A DNA stretch of 64,000 nucleotides, taken from NCBI GenBank assembly GCA_905182995.1, contig CAJJDP010000101.1, forward strand, positions 251,099 through 315,098, read 5' to 3'. Position 1 is the stretch's first letter. Each line of letters opens with the position of its first letter. Shown here piece after piece: positions 10,991 through 24,700 of this stretch. This DNA is from Paramecium octaurelia. Its lineage: Eukaryota > Ciliophora > Oligohymenophorea > Peniculida > Parameciidae. The translations under genes were made by a program, and so were the position numbers. Under the pieces are notes generated by a model. That model did not search any database. It was not told the DNA's origin and worked only from the letters and a program-made list of their open reading frames with translations.

Positions 10991-13900
10991 ATGCTGAGAA
11001 ATGCAGTTTAATCTGACAGGAGAAATTAGGGGTCGGATGATTAGTTTGGAATATAAAAAAAAAATGTGTTAAATAGTCCGGAGGTTACTCCCATTCGAAC
11101 TTAATAGAGAGGAGAGAGCAGAAACAGTTAATTGATTCCTTCTTTGTAAAAAATTACAAGGAATACGGGTTCAAGATTATCTGTAGTGAGTAGAAATGAT
11201 AAAAGAAAATCAACCATCAATAGCAATATGTCGAATAAAAAGAGAGATAAACTCCTTAGAGAATATTAGGACCTGTTTTAAGATGAATCATTTTCATCGG
11301 ATAGTCGATCATCCAGTAAATCGAGAATCAGCAAACAATTAAAGGCGTTTGCAGATCCGAAAAAGGTTGACAAGGAAATAGATGAAGAAATGGAGTTCAT
11401 ACACAAGACTTTAAATTAACGTATGTCAACCATAAGGTATTGAAATTATTTATATAAGTAAACAATAAAAAGAAATATCAATATTGAAAGGAAGTTAGAA
11501 GAGTTAACTCAAGTAGACCACCAAAAGCTTTAGGAGCATGAAATAAATGTCTCAAAATCTCCATAGTTTGGCTTAAATTAAATAGTCAACGCGATTTAGA
11601 AAAGAAAATTCTATTTCATCCTCCAAGTTTCTCGGATCCTCTGAAAATCAAGAGATTTAGAGTTTAGTTAAGATATTGGACAAAGTGGGGGTGCCTGGTT
11701 AGGAGTAAGCTCAATACACCTAAATTATTGAAGAGTTAGAGAAGCAATGCGTTGATTTGAATCCCAATGGGGCACCAAGAATAAAACAAAAGGTAAGAAA
11801 AACCTTCATCACCCTATTTAATCAATACTATGGAAATGAAAATCCTAAAAAACAAGATGGAGATCAAGCTAGCATGTATTCCATCGCTCAAAACGAGTCA
11901 GTGTTTTTTGGCAATAAGGCTCATGAATCCTAAATTGTCAAGAATCAATCCAATATCAACGTGACATCCATCATGGAAAATGTATTCACTAAAAAGTCCA
12001 ATCAAAAACCAATTAGCGAAAAAATGAAAAGGTTGATGGAGGATTTCTAATTGGAATTTAATGATAATTCCCATTCAATTCCATAGTCGTAAACATCATC
12101 TGAAGTTATTGAAGATGAAGATGATGAGGATGAGCAAAATTATGAACAATCCCATATGAACACCTAGACTATCAGAGATCCTACTGCATAATAGGATCGT
12201 CACATTAAAAAATACCAGAAAAAATACAAGAGAGACCCAATCTATGATCCATACCCTTTGATTTGGGAAAGCAAGTAAGATTTTGAATGGATTCTCAAGG
12301 ATTATAAGTTATATTGGGATGAGTATCCTTTAAGTAAAATCAGAAGGATTATTGTTCTCATTGTAAGGATAATCAATATCAGTCTTTATAAAATTATTAG
12401 CCATCGTTTATTCACCATTTTTGTACTTGGGTCAATTATATTCAATATTGTATTTTTTGTCTAAAGTCAAGATGAAGGCTTAAGTCAAGATGTCTAAGAT
12501 GATCTCAGGAGTAAAAAGAAAAGTAAAGAAGATTATATATTTTAGTTATACTCATTTTATTCATAGTAGAAAATGTATTAAAACTTATTGGTTTAGGATT
12601 CTTTAAATACATTTGGGATTTATAAAACATATTTGATGTCATCATACTTGTACTATTCATATTACATTTCAATTATCCTGATATTATGGTTGTCGATTTC
12701 TCAACGGCAAGATTATTTCGACTGCTTACTGTTATGAGTATTTTCAGTAAGAGATTAAGAATAATGCTTATTGCTGTTAAACACTCAATCAAATTCTTAC
12801 TCGAAGCCCTACTTATCGTTATCATATTCTCATACTTTTTTGCCCTCTTTGGTTAGCATCTATTTAAGGGTTTGTTTCAATATCATTGTTACATTGCCGA
12901 AGAGGGGATTCAGACAAAGGAAGAGTGCGGCTATAATTTACCATGTAAGGAACATGAATTGATATGTGCCAAATCCTTATCTAATCCCAATGTGCCTACC
13001 AATTTTGACGACATCTTCTACTCTTATGAATAGGTCGTCAGAGTCATGATTTTCAATGAGTGGACAGAACCGCTGTATTTATCGATGCTCTCATTTCATG
13101 ATTTCACAGTGATATACTATATACTGATTATTTTCATTATTGGCATCTTCGGAGCCAATCTCATTATCGCTGTCCTCAAGATCTACTATTCACAAACATT
13201 GGAAGAGTATGAGTTCGAAGAAATTAAAGAAAACTCTGAGGATGAAGATCCCATCTTGAATCTTAGAATCATCAAAAATTACTAAATAGATCAAGATCTA
13301 ATGGACAATAAGAAACAATTTACACGTACCAGAGTTTAAGATGAATAACCCACTTACTTAAAGACCAATAATTATGGCATCCAACCCAAGGTACTCAATT
13401 ATAAACATAAATATTTATCTGCTCGTTAAACTAGAGAACAAGAGGAAATTAAAAATAGAAAGAGGGGAATCAAACCCAAGACCAGCAACATTCATAATTT
13501 AATTGAAAACTTTACCATAAGCAACTTAATACTATCAGATTAGAGTAAGGAGTAATTTATGTAGAAACTATATTCAAATGAAGGTTTGGAGAAAGATTAT
13601 TTCAAATTATTTTATATTTAAACCTTTAAGCAAAATCCCTTGTATTCTTGGAGGAGTGTGATCAATAAGAATTTCGTTTTTAATAGTACATCAGAGAACG
13701 ATATCTTCAGTGCATTTAAGTAAAATTAACAATTACAGAGAAAGAGGGAAAGAGAATTTGAATTTATAAGGAAATTTGCTTTAAGACATTACTATGTCAT
13801 TAAAAAGTTGGAATTTTCATTTGTCAAACAACAAAACCATCTCAGCGAAACTCGAAGGGACAACTCAGAAACCAAAGATTTGTCTTAGAGAAAAATAAGA

Positions 13901-16900
13901 TTTCCCATAAAATAGAAACCCAAGAAGCCCTAAGTTCCAATATAAGAAGAATTCAAAAAGGATTTTATAAATCAATAAATCAGTTTTAGGTAGAATGATG
14001 AATCTCCATCTTAATGTTTGAATCCTGAATAAATTTTTATTAATAACGATGTTGACAGAAAATCAATTAGAAAAACGACTACTGTAATTACCAAGAAAAA
14101 GAAGACAATAAAATTAAACGATGAAGAATGCGATTATGAGGAGATCAAACATAGAATCAATAGATAGATTCCTGATTCATAAGAATAGCCTCCTGATTTT
14201 GAAGATGTTTATGTGTAATTCAGAATGGATGAATGCAGATAATAAATTATATATAGGCATAATTGGTCAGGGAATGAAGTCATATATCCAAACAATAGCG
14301 TTTAGTTCAAGAAGAAATTGTTTAAACTACTAAATAATTAAGATACCGATATTTGGTTGGCGAATTTTAGTGGCTTTTTGATTTTAATATAAAAGTATGC
14401 TATGATAATTTTGAAGAATAAATATGCTAAAGTGTTTTTTGACTCAGTAGTTCTAACTAATATTCTATTGTTAAGTTTGATTGGTTATGTAGATGAGAAA
14501 AAGATAAAGAAAATAAATGATTTGTTTATTTTGATTTTGATAGCTGAGCTGGTGTTGAAATTATTATAATTTGGAATAATCCGATTTTGCTCTTTAACTA
14601 CTAATATAATTGATACAGTTATTCTAACTTGTGCTTTCATTACCTCAGTAGAAGTGATGTGGAATTTGGAAAAGGAGAATTTATATCTTGATTTGTTGAG
14701 TTCATTCCAAACGTTCTTGGTGTACAGAATAATTAAATATAATTCCTTTGCTGTTAAGATTGCGAAGATAACCAAGAAATCACTGCCATCCTTTTGTAAT
14801 TTGATATTGTTGATGGTTACTTTGATGTTCATATTTGCCTTTATAGGAATGAATTTATATAAAAATAAATTTCCATTGGACACAGATCTTGGATTATCCT
14901 AATCTTTCGATGACATTCAGGCTGCCTTTTTAACTGTCTTTATAAGAGCAGCTAATGACGATTGGATAGGAATGATGATTATGGGATCTCAGTATAGTTA
15001 TGAAATACCAACAATGTTTTATGGAGTTATTTCAGTCTATGTATTAAATCTTATGACCATTGGATCGATTTTGGCAATTATTTTGGATGCTTTTTCAACA
15101 TTCTCTAATCATGATGAAGACTAGCATAAGGATGATCAATATTAAATTGACACTGAAATATCGGAGGATTTAAGGAATTTGGATACTAATGAAGTCACAT
15201 TAAACAGTTCCGAAAGTCCCGAAAAAGATGAATAACAATAGCCTCTATAAAGTGAATAAAAGGAAAAGGTGGTGATGGAAGATCAAATAGTGAGTACAAA
15301 GATACTATAGAGTACAAAGTTGACCAGGTTTTATTATTAAACTAAGCCGGGAGAGGATAATAAATAATTATTTTAATTAGTGGAGACTATTAAGAAATTG
15401 GTGGATAAATTATTCTAAGATTTTTAATTTTTTTCAAATAATGAGAGTCAGTTATCTTTGTTTATATTTAGCCAAGAAAATTATTTTAGGAAATTCTGCT
15501 ATCGATTTATTCATTATTCAATTTACATTCATTTTATTTAGATGATATTTTTTATATCATTAATAAACATGGGTTTTTATACCTACTATGACAATGATCA
15601 TGAGCATGGCAATTATCAATATTAGGTTATATCTGAGGATATTGAATTAGCAATAAATGTTATTTTATTGATTGATTCAATATTGAAAATAATCTCACTT
15701 GGGTTTACTCAGGAGAAAGGAGCATTTACAAGTGAATTTTGGAGATTAATAGATTTCATATATTAGTTATGCTATTTTGCAAATTGTATTCTCCACTATT
15801 CAGCCTTTAGGTATGTGAAGATATTGAAATACACAAGACCATTTAGATTTTTGTATTTGTTCGAAGAGTTAAAGTATATTAATAGTGCAATATCAAAATC
15901 TATAGTAGATTTGATAAACATTCTATTTGTTCAATTGATGGTTTGGTTGATTTTTGCAATATTTGGAGTAATAATATACAAGGATAAGATGGGATATTGT
16001 GAACATCCTTTAAACTTTGGAGTCAACAAGGAAGAATGCATTAAGGAAGGTAACCCTTGGGTTATTCATCTCTATAATTTTGACAATCTAGGGAATGCCA
16101 TGTTGACTTTATTCAGAATAACTGCATGTGATGAATGGGTATATATTTGTTAGGTGTGTTTGAATTCAAGAAGTGAGGATTTGGGTCCAATTCTTTATGG
16201 GAATAGATGGATAACTTTTATTTATTTTATTCTATTCATTCTAGTGGGAGTGTTATTCTTCATGGGATTTTTTGCAGGAATTCTATTTATCAATTTCCAA
16301 ACTTATAAACTAATTTTGCAGAAGTAAATCCTAACCAAAGACCAGCAATTATTCGCAGATGTTACAAAGATGATTCTAACGGAGGTGCCCAATTATAGTA
16401 ATCCTCCGAATACGTTTCTGAGACGACTGGCATCAGACATAGTTAAATAGCCATCCTATGAAAGATTAATTCTATTGACCATATTCTTTAATACAGGTAT
16501 AATTTTGAATGTGATATGACTAGCAATTCTTACTTTCTTTTATGATTCTGCAACCATTGAAATGTAATAGAAATTAGAGTACATTTATCAATTGCTAACG
16601 TGTTTCTTGATTTTGGATACGTATTTAAAGATTCTCGCTTTTGGATTGCGAAGGTATTGGGGATTTAGCTGGAGAAAGATCGAATTCTTTTTGAGTTTTA
16701 TTGCCCTAATAGACTTAATCATGTATTTAAGTTATGATTGGACGAAGTATTATTATTATTACACAATAAATGATCACTATTTCATTTTAGTGAGATTAGC
16801 ATTTGCACTGAGAAACCTGAGAACTCTTCTGATCATCTAATAATTCAGAGGGTTGACAAGATTATTAAGAATTTTGAATTACTCAGCGTCCTTCTTATTC

Positions 16901-18412
16901 CAGATTCTTTGTTTTTTGATCTCCATACTCTTGTTTTATGGCTATATAGGCTGTGAATTCTTCGGTAAGGTCGAGAAGGGAGAATACATAAACGAGTATA
17001 TGAATTTTTCAAATATTGGAAAGGCTCTAATTGTATTATTTAAGGCATGTACTAAAAACAATTGGGTAAGAGTGATGATTGATGTATCAGACAGGAATAA
17101 GCATTGTTAAGACCATGAATCAGAAGAATGTGGACCCAGTTGGATATTTGCAAGTACTTACTTTTATACATTTCTCCTAATATCTAGCTTTGTAGCTTTT
17201 AATTTATTCATAACAGCATTGGTTGATCAATTCGAGAGTACTTAATATTTAGTATTATTAAGAGTTTTTCCATTCTCAAAATAGTGTCTTATAAACATAT
17301 ATCGAAAACATTGATCCCTTCAGAACAGTTTGGTGTAAGTACTCCTCTGAAACCAAAGGGAAACAAATGCACTCCAAACATTTAGCTAACTTTTTACTAG
17401 AACTAGGACCTCCTCTAGGGTCAGCCATCGGAGACAACATTTGGGATGCAGCCAAAAGTGCCTCCAATTTCAAGATTCGAGCCGATTAGAATGGGTACAT
17501 CCACTTTTAAGAGGTTCTCTATGAAACCATTCGATTTGTGTATAGAAACTAAATCTTCAGAACAGGAACACCTGAAAGCATCCAGGCTATTAAACAAATC
17601 GACAAAGACATACGTTTCAGATTACATTACAAAAGAATAGTATTGAATTTAGTTATATTTCCAAGGATATCCTCGATAGAAGGGAACATATATATGACTA
17701 AATGCACATCAAAGGGAACTTCAATATTCTCTAGGAGTATCTCTTTTTGTTGATGATATACCGAACTCTAAAAACTTATGCCATCAAAACAATTGCCAAG
17801 ATATAGAATAATATCCTTTCTCCTAATAGTCTCAAAAAGAAGTATTTTGTCTATGATAGCGAAGACGAGAGTGAATTAAATGATACTAACTAATAGATTG
17901 AGGGTTGTCAGCATTAAGTGTCTTTGGAATAGGAGAATAATGAATAGTCCATACAATTGGAAGCCACTAAATACATTACAGTCAAAGGATAGAGAAAACT
18001 TAAGTTTTAGGATGAAACCGATGACAGTCCCAATCAATGTCATGTGATCTACCTTCCTCAATCTACTAATCGTGAATACAGTCAGAATTAATCTGTTAGA
18101 GGCAAGTCTGCCTTAAAAAAATAAACCTAGCAGGCTTTTAACTTTATGGATTTTGAAGCAGCTGAATAGAAGAATTTGCAAAATCCCATGCTGGATTCTT
18201 CAAACATCAACGAAAACAGTAAAAGCTATATGACTGATTCTCTTATCGATTTTGAATAGCAAATTAATGGTTTTCATGTTATAACTAAACAAAAGCCACA
18301 TCACTCCAGATTTAGTGTTTCTTCTTACGAGGAAAGTGTTGGCACTGAATCACACAATTTCTACAAAGCAAAAAAAGCAAAATAGAGGGAAGGAAGAAAT
18401 TTTGTAGTTTGA
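10991..18412 (+). CDS. Four-domain voltage-gated cation channel alpha subunit (CaV/NaV/NALCN superfamily)
   Basis: 2432 residues after five introns (11437-11458, 12523-12545, 16497-16523, 17238-17262, 17640-17665); stop TGA 18410-18412. A Ser/Asn/Gln-rich cytoplasmic N-terminus (about 430 residues) is followed by four six-helix repeats: I near 12.4-13.25 kb, II 14.4-15.1 kb, III 15.5-16.3 kb, IV 16.5-17.25 kb. Pore motifs: 'IFNEWTEPLY', 'AANDDWIGMM', 'TACDEWVYIC' and 'CTKNNWVRVM'. S4 segments are moderately charged ('ARLFRLLTVMSIFSKRLRIM' in I; 'VRLAFALRNLRTLLII' in IV). After repeat IV comes a stretch like the EF-hand/pre-IQ region of CaV channels ('IENIDPFRTVWCKYS', 'LELGPPLG'), then a long Ser/Gln-rich tail. 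In Paramecium such channels sit in the ciliary membrane. The frame is open upstream to 10784 without an ATG; a 5' exon starting at 10869 is an alternative. Confidence 0.85.
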
Positions 18413-18503
18413 AATTTAATTTATATATATATTTAATTAAAACCCATAAAACTATAAAATTTAATTTAATATTTAAGAAAATTACAATTATTATGAAACT
18501 CAA

Positions 18504-18618
18504 TCATCACCGAGCTCAACCTATAACGTGCTAATTTTTCGCCTTTTACTAAAGATTACCGTGGGTTGGGCTCAAACCGGTGACTTACATAAATTTTTAG
18601 AGGTCGAAAGACCCCCCC
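18504..18618 (+). ncRNA. U5 spliceosomal snRNA
   Basis: It contains the invariant U5 loop I sequence 'CGCCTTTTACTAAAGATT' (18540-18557), which aligns exon ends in the spliceosome. The flanks fold into the expected long stem: 'TCACCG' and 'GAGCTCAACC' upstream pair with 'GGTTGGGCTC' and 'CGGTGA' downstream. An Sm-type site 'AAATTTTTAG' (18591-18600) follows, then a 3' hairpin GGTC-GAAA-GACC (18602-18613), the usual U5 order. The ends are estimates (plus or minus about 5 nt). It lies between the channel gene and the convergent deubiquitinase gene. The many small introns in the window are consistent with a working spliceosome. Confidence 0.93.
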
Positions 18619-18730
18619 ACTTTTGTACATCATTAAACAAACGAAATTTAATATATTTTACCCCTTATTCAATTCCAATTACTACAAATAATCTTGATTC
18701 AAATCATATTATATATATTTTTTATATATA

Positions 18731-21700
18731 TCATAATAATTCCAAATTCATTTCATCTTAAGACGATAAATATAGGTAAGAGTCTTGTCTAGGTTCTTAT
18801 TTTTTATGCACCAATGTCAATTGCAGAGGAGGGAATTCTTAATTACAATTGTATTTAATTGCTGTTAACATTGTGGTCGAACTCTTAGAACTCATAAGTG
18901 ATTAGATTTTTGATTTGGGAATGTAATGGCAAGGATTGGGTTCACCTTTGATCTCTAAGATAACATGTAAATTTCTATTAGTGTGATTCTGGAGTTAAAT
19001 CTATTTAACAGTATCAGCAATTCTTGGGTTAGTCACTGTGGCCTTGTCATCACTATCGGCACTCCAGGCTTTCGATTGAATGAAATTTGCAGCCTAACAA
19101 TTAGGATCCACAGAATAATTATGAATTTATGTCCCTTTGACATATTATGCTGGCAAGGCCTCGTTAGTGGTTCCATTTGGCAAATTGTCACAAACATGAG
19201 TTTTGTATATTTTCTCCTTTAATAAGTTTAAATGTCATAAATTACTTCCATAGTAAGAACTTTGTGTTGATTGCCCTCTTCAATTTACTGTTTGATTTCA
19301 TCGAATCCTTCAGATCCTTCATCTATTTGCATCTCCTCCTTGGTACAGGGATTGTACAAGAAATAAGTTCTTCTGACTCTGGTCACCTCAATAGATTTGC
19401 CAATTATGTAATCGAATTGAGGCTAAAATTCATTGCGAATTTAAGACAGCTTATTGCAATACTAATCCAAATAACTCTTAGTTTCTTCAGTTTCTTGTTT
19501 TCGAGGAAATGCAGAATAGAATCTTTTGGTATCTACGATGTAGGCTTCAATGAAGGCTTTGAAGATCTCCTCCATGTATTTCTATAAAATTAATGATAAT
19601 ATGTACATATTGATAATTAACACAAGGCAGTTTGGAGATGTAATCAAAGCAGGTCTCACATTCAAGACTAATCATCAATAATAATTTGAGGATGAGTAAA
19701 CATTGATTATCCAAATTCTTAGTTGTTCTATTAGAACAGAACTGATCAAAGAGACTATTTTACCATCCCAATGGACTCGAAAATGTCCAATAATCTTCCT
19801 CTAGACTTGTTAATCCATAAAGACCGAATTGTGGATACTCAACGAATTAACTATCATACACTTTAGCTGATTCCTTCTGTTTCGACGAAGGGATTCCCAC
19901 TAACCATTCTAATCGCTCAATCTGAAGATTGTCCTTAATCAATAAGAAAGGTTTGGCTATTTAGAGGTAGTTTTTGAATTCATCAGAATCACCACTTCCA
20001 AGTCCTCTCATAATGCAACCAGTTATTATTTCTGAGAAATATCTGTTATTGTATGCGAATTTCAGGATGATTGGTGTCAGTTCCTCAATTTTAGCACTCT
20101 TCAGAGCCTTGTCATAGAACTTAGGCGAATAGAGCAATTTCTTCTCTTGAAGAGTGAGTTGATGATTTTATTAAAGGAGAGTGCTGATAATTTGCATAGG
20201 AATCTAACAGTTGATAGGGAAGTAAGCATTTCCCATTTAAGTTTTCTTTTCATACAATTACAATGGACTGCTCTTGTCAAGAATGAAATCAATCATATAC
20301 AGAATCATATCCTTTTCCAAACAATATTGCATTTAGAGTTTGCCTTCCTATAGAAAGTCTAACCAGAATTGGAAATACTAATCAAAGCGAGTCCAATTCT
20401 TGGGTACTTGATCTTAGAGCATTAAGAACAATTAATCCAAACCTTCTGCTATTTTCTCTGTGATTTCCCCTTGAATTTGAATTGCTTGATTGAATAATGT
20501 AGACAACAATTTGCCGAAGTATTTACGAGTTCTGGATTCTGGACAAACGAGTAGTAGATCCTAAACCTTAGTTTATTTGCCAAAGTATATCAAATCAAGA
20601 TAATTGCTATTTGGATATTATTGGATTAATTATATGATCTTTGTATTAAAGTGTTCTGAAATTGAGTTATCATAAGAACGAGCCAATAGATCATAGTTGA
20701 ATCGAATGAGAATTTCTATTATCACATTTGCATTGTCACTATTCACAAAATCACTCAAGTCTAAAATGAACTTCATAAATTCTGTATTGAAAAGATTCCT
20801 CTCTAATAAAAACTATTAGTTATCGCTATTCACTTTTTTATGATATTAAGCTGGTATATATTATTTGAACGAATTGTAATCCACTAATAACTCATTATTG
20901 GATTAAATAGTGTAATTGTCAAATTTGGACAATGACTTCTGCAATTCTTCTTAGGAGTTGAATTCCAATTTGATTTTGTCCTTTTCGACCTTCTCATAGA
21001 TTAACATATAAGCACTTTAGGAGTTCTCTCTGAAACCATTGCCCCAAACGTCATTGTCATTGTATTCTAAATTCGATTAGCCTCCAAAACATTCATTCTC
21101 CATTTGTTTCAATTTAAATTCCTTTATCTTATGATCATTGAATTCCAACCATTAATCTTGATTTTTTATATCAATATAACTAAAATAATGTCCGACATCT
21201 GCAGTTCCCAAGTGAACTACGATACCAACCAATTTATATTGTGTACATTGATCTTAATTAATTGTGTATTGAGCTAAATCCAAATTGATGGGGAATTCCA
21301 AACGAGAATTGATTTTTTCATTCATAAATGTATCCAAATTGAACACAATTCTTTGCAAGTGCACTATCAAAACATTTGGCAATTAAGCTAGCAATTACCT
21401 CTTACTCACATCAACCTTCTGATTGCAACTTTCACATTTGAAATCTGAGATGATTTCCCCCTAAACAAACTTATCAAAACATTCCTAAAGATTTTTGAGG
21501 TTCTTTATAGGAACTGATAAATTATAAAAGATTTCATCCTTGTTTTTTATGGATTTGCAATTCTAACATTCAATTTATGTACAAGTTTTGCCTCCAAAAA
21601 CTCCATCCAAGATATTCTTATACACAGTGTTCTTTAGGAGATTCTCCAATTTATCAAATATCATATTCAAAAACTCTTATGCGTCCTATTAAATAAAGAT

Positions 21701-24700
21701 GTTGACAGGTTCGCCTGCATAATCCTTGAATGCTGCACAGAACTCCTAAGGATTATAATCAACGCGATCAGATAACTCTAAATAACTGAACATCTATTGT
21801 AATTGATGAAGGACGTTGTCATCAAATTGAAATCCTGTTTTGCTTTACTACATGTCGGGTTCTTGGCCATCATCAGCTTGCAAGATACCATATCTAAAAG
21901 GCAGAGTCATGTAAAACTGTTGGAGCATGGCATTCATATAGCAGATGCATCTCAGGTTTCTAATGCCGGAATAACCAAAGGAACTTCTCATATCACTTGC
22001 TGGAATATAATTCCATCTGTTTATAACAGGAATCTTCTAACTCAACTATTGAAGATTCAATAGAATGTTCTCACAGTTACTCTATTGATTAGACAGTTGA
22101 TAGAGCAACTTGAATGCAGCTTGTCTACTCTCAGTAGATTTGCACTTTATTTCCTTCTCATCTGAGAGACTAAACAAACAATCGTTGAATATGATGTCAT
22201 GAATTGGTTGTTTAATGAATTTGTACAATTTTGTTAACAAATTCAATAGGCCAATAAGGACTTTATCAACAGTTGTGGACTTTTATCTAGTCTCTACACT
22301 TTTATGATTAATCAGACCATCAAGCACTTATTGTGTCAATTGTTGATAATCAATGAACTGTGAAGAGTCTTCACTCTCAAAGGCACTGTCAATCAATTGA
22401 CTTAATAATTCGTAATATTAGGATGAATTAGCTTGTTGATTTTACATGGAAATCAATTGTTACAATATAATTTTGGTAGGTTGATTGTTTCGTTTCTGAC
22501 TTTCATGACAAAGCACCAGTATTGCTCTACTAAATAAATTACGAACACTGTCAGATTTGTCAGTGAAGATTCCACTAAAGAAGATATTAATGAATTCCAC
22601 ATTCTCTATGCTATTTGTTAGTAATTCTTAATTATGTAATAAGATTACAATGATTACAATAACACTATGTTCAATGATCTATCGATCCTCCTATTCTAAT
22701 TCATTACTCTTAAGTAACTCTTAAATTAAGTTTATTAAGACACTAATGAATTTCTCGATCTTCTCAGTTATACTATCACCAAGACGACTCTCCTTCAACT
22801 TTTACACCAACAATTTAAACTCCTCCGGATCCTCAGATTATCTAATATCCAGTAACACTTGATCCAAAGGTTTGATGATTTGAATGCCCCTTGATGCCCT
22901 ATACAAATTAGGTACATTAGTAGCGCAAGCAGCAATCACATAGTTTTAGAATGTTTTTAAGAGGAATGACAAGATTTCCTTTTCAATTTGAGGCAAAGTA
23001 CTCACACTCCTGCCTTAATATTATTTAAAGAATTGTAACAACTTATCGAATCCACCAAGTTACAAGAACTTGCTCATCCATTTATCCTTCAACACCAGAA
23101 TCTCTTGATCATCAATCAATGCTTATAAATTATTTGAGTCATATTGATTCATCAGGAACTCAATGATATATAGACTGTACAACAATCTGTAATGACTGCT
23201 AACTAGGATTTGATCCCAGTCGGTAGGCTATTAAATGTTCTCAAAGGTGAGCATCTACTTGATCAATTAAGGGGAGGGAGGCAACCTTCTCAATAAATAC
23301 CAAGTCTTCTCTTAAACTTCATTACTAGAATTCTGTAAAAGTTCAAAGAGCAAATCCAAATACCTTTGATTCTACACAATTTATCCTCTGGGCAATAACT
23401 ACGCATTCACTTAGGGCAGAGGTACTCTATCTCCTCTGATTAGATCATTTCTATAATGCAAGGTTTGGAGATTGAGCCAGACTGTTGATTTCTTGGTCCT
23501 TGCAGAATCAGTGTAGAAGTCTAAGAAATCACTCAAAGTGAGAATAGAATCTTTATCTTTGTCATATTATTCGAATGTTCTTTAGATATTGGCATCATCA
23601 ATGCTACAAGGATTGCCTGTACAACCAGTAACAAATCTGGTGCAATCTTCTTTACTCATTTTACCATCAGTGGAATATTCACTAAAGATCTCTCCAAATA
23701 CTTATTTTGCTGCCTCTGATAAAATATCTCCATCCAAAAGATTAGCCTCTTGTATCTCCTTAACTTACTTTCTGAAGACCATGATGATTTCCCCTTTTTT
23801 TAATCTTAAATCTTTGATCATTTTGCCATTTTCAGTAAACTTAATTTCACCCTTCAGACTGTTCAAGCCAATGGAATCCCATTGTTATTTAATGACTTTG
23901 CTTATTGCCAATCTCAACTCAATAATAGTTTGGTTGTCGTTTATCTTAATAGTAAACTTCTTTTAATTTCCATGTTCATATGATATTTAGATTTATAATT
24001 CTTCTCCTTAGGATAGAGCATTCAAACTCTTGAGATTGCCTACTCCATTCACCTCACTTTAATCTATGAATCCCTCCAACACTAATAGACATCTATGTAA
24101 TTTTTGATTGTTGCTTCTATTCTCTTGTAATTTATTGAATAACACGTCTAATGTACTTTCAAATGAAAGATAGTAATCTATTGCTGATTAAGACACCTTC
24201 TCATTCTCTGTTTCCAGAATCATTTACCACAACACATCTAAACCAAAGCCGTTGTCATCTTATTTGTTTATTGCTGTCATAACTGTCTTAAAACAATTAA
24301 ATCCCTCTTCAGTCAGCTGAATCAGGTCGTTTGTCATTTTCTCATAGAAAAAGGATTTCAGATCTTAAAGAGGTACCATTGAAGTCAATTGAGATTGTCC
24401 ATCTTAAGTAGACAATGCACTGAACCACTTATAAACTAGATCCTTCTCTTGTTGACTTGATGATTGACAAACCAATTATTCCCATATACTTGAGATGATA
24501 TTAAATGTCAATCTATATTCATAAGTACTTATATTTTAATAGAAGAATTGGATGAATTGCATTCGAATTTTGATTTCATCCAAATAATCCTTTTACTTCT
24601 TCAATTCAGGAATAGATTTGATGATCTCCTCAACTATTTTGAATTTGCTTTCCAAGTCTGTCAATGCCACATTTCTAGTGTATTATTCCCAAGCCTCAGG

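Noticed and set aside
11037-11200. Frames that look like a separate small gene upstream of the channel ('VRRLLPFELNREERAETV' and 'FVKNYKEYGFKIICSEQK').
   Set aside because: They cannot be joined by a normal intron, and the third frame runs uninterrupted into the channel coding sequence.
18504-18600. First taken for a tRNA because of a sequence like a B box on the minus strand.
   Set aside because: No cloverleaf can be drawn, while loop I, the long stem and the Sm site fit U5 exactly.
18528-18761. Short plus-strand frame over the U5 region.
   Set aside because: It lies mostly over the snRNA and has no protein-like features.
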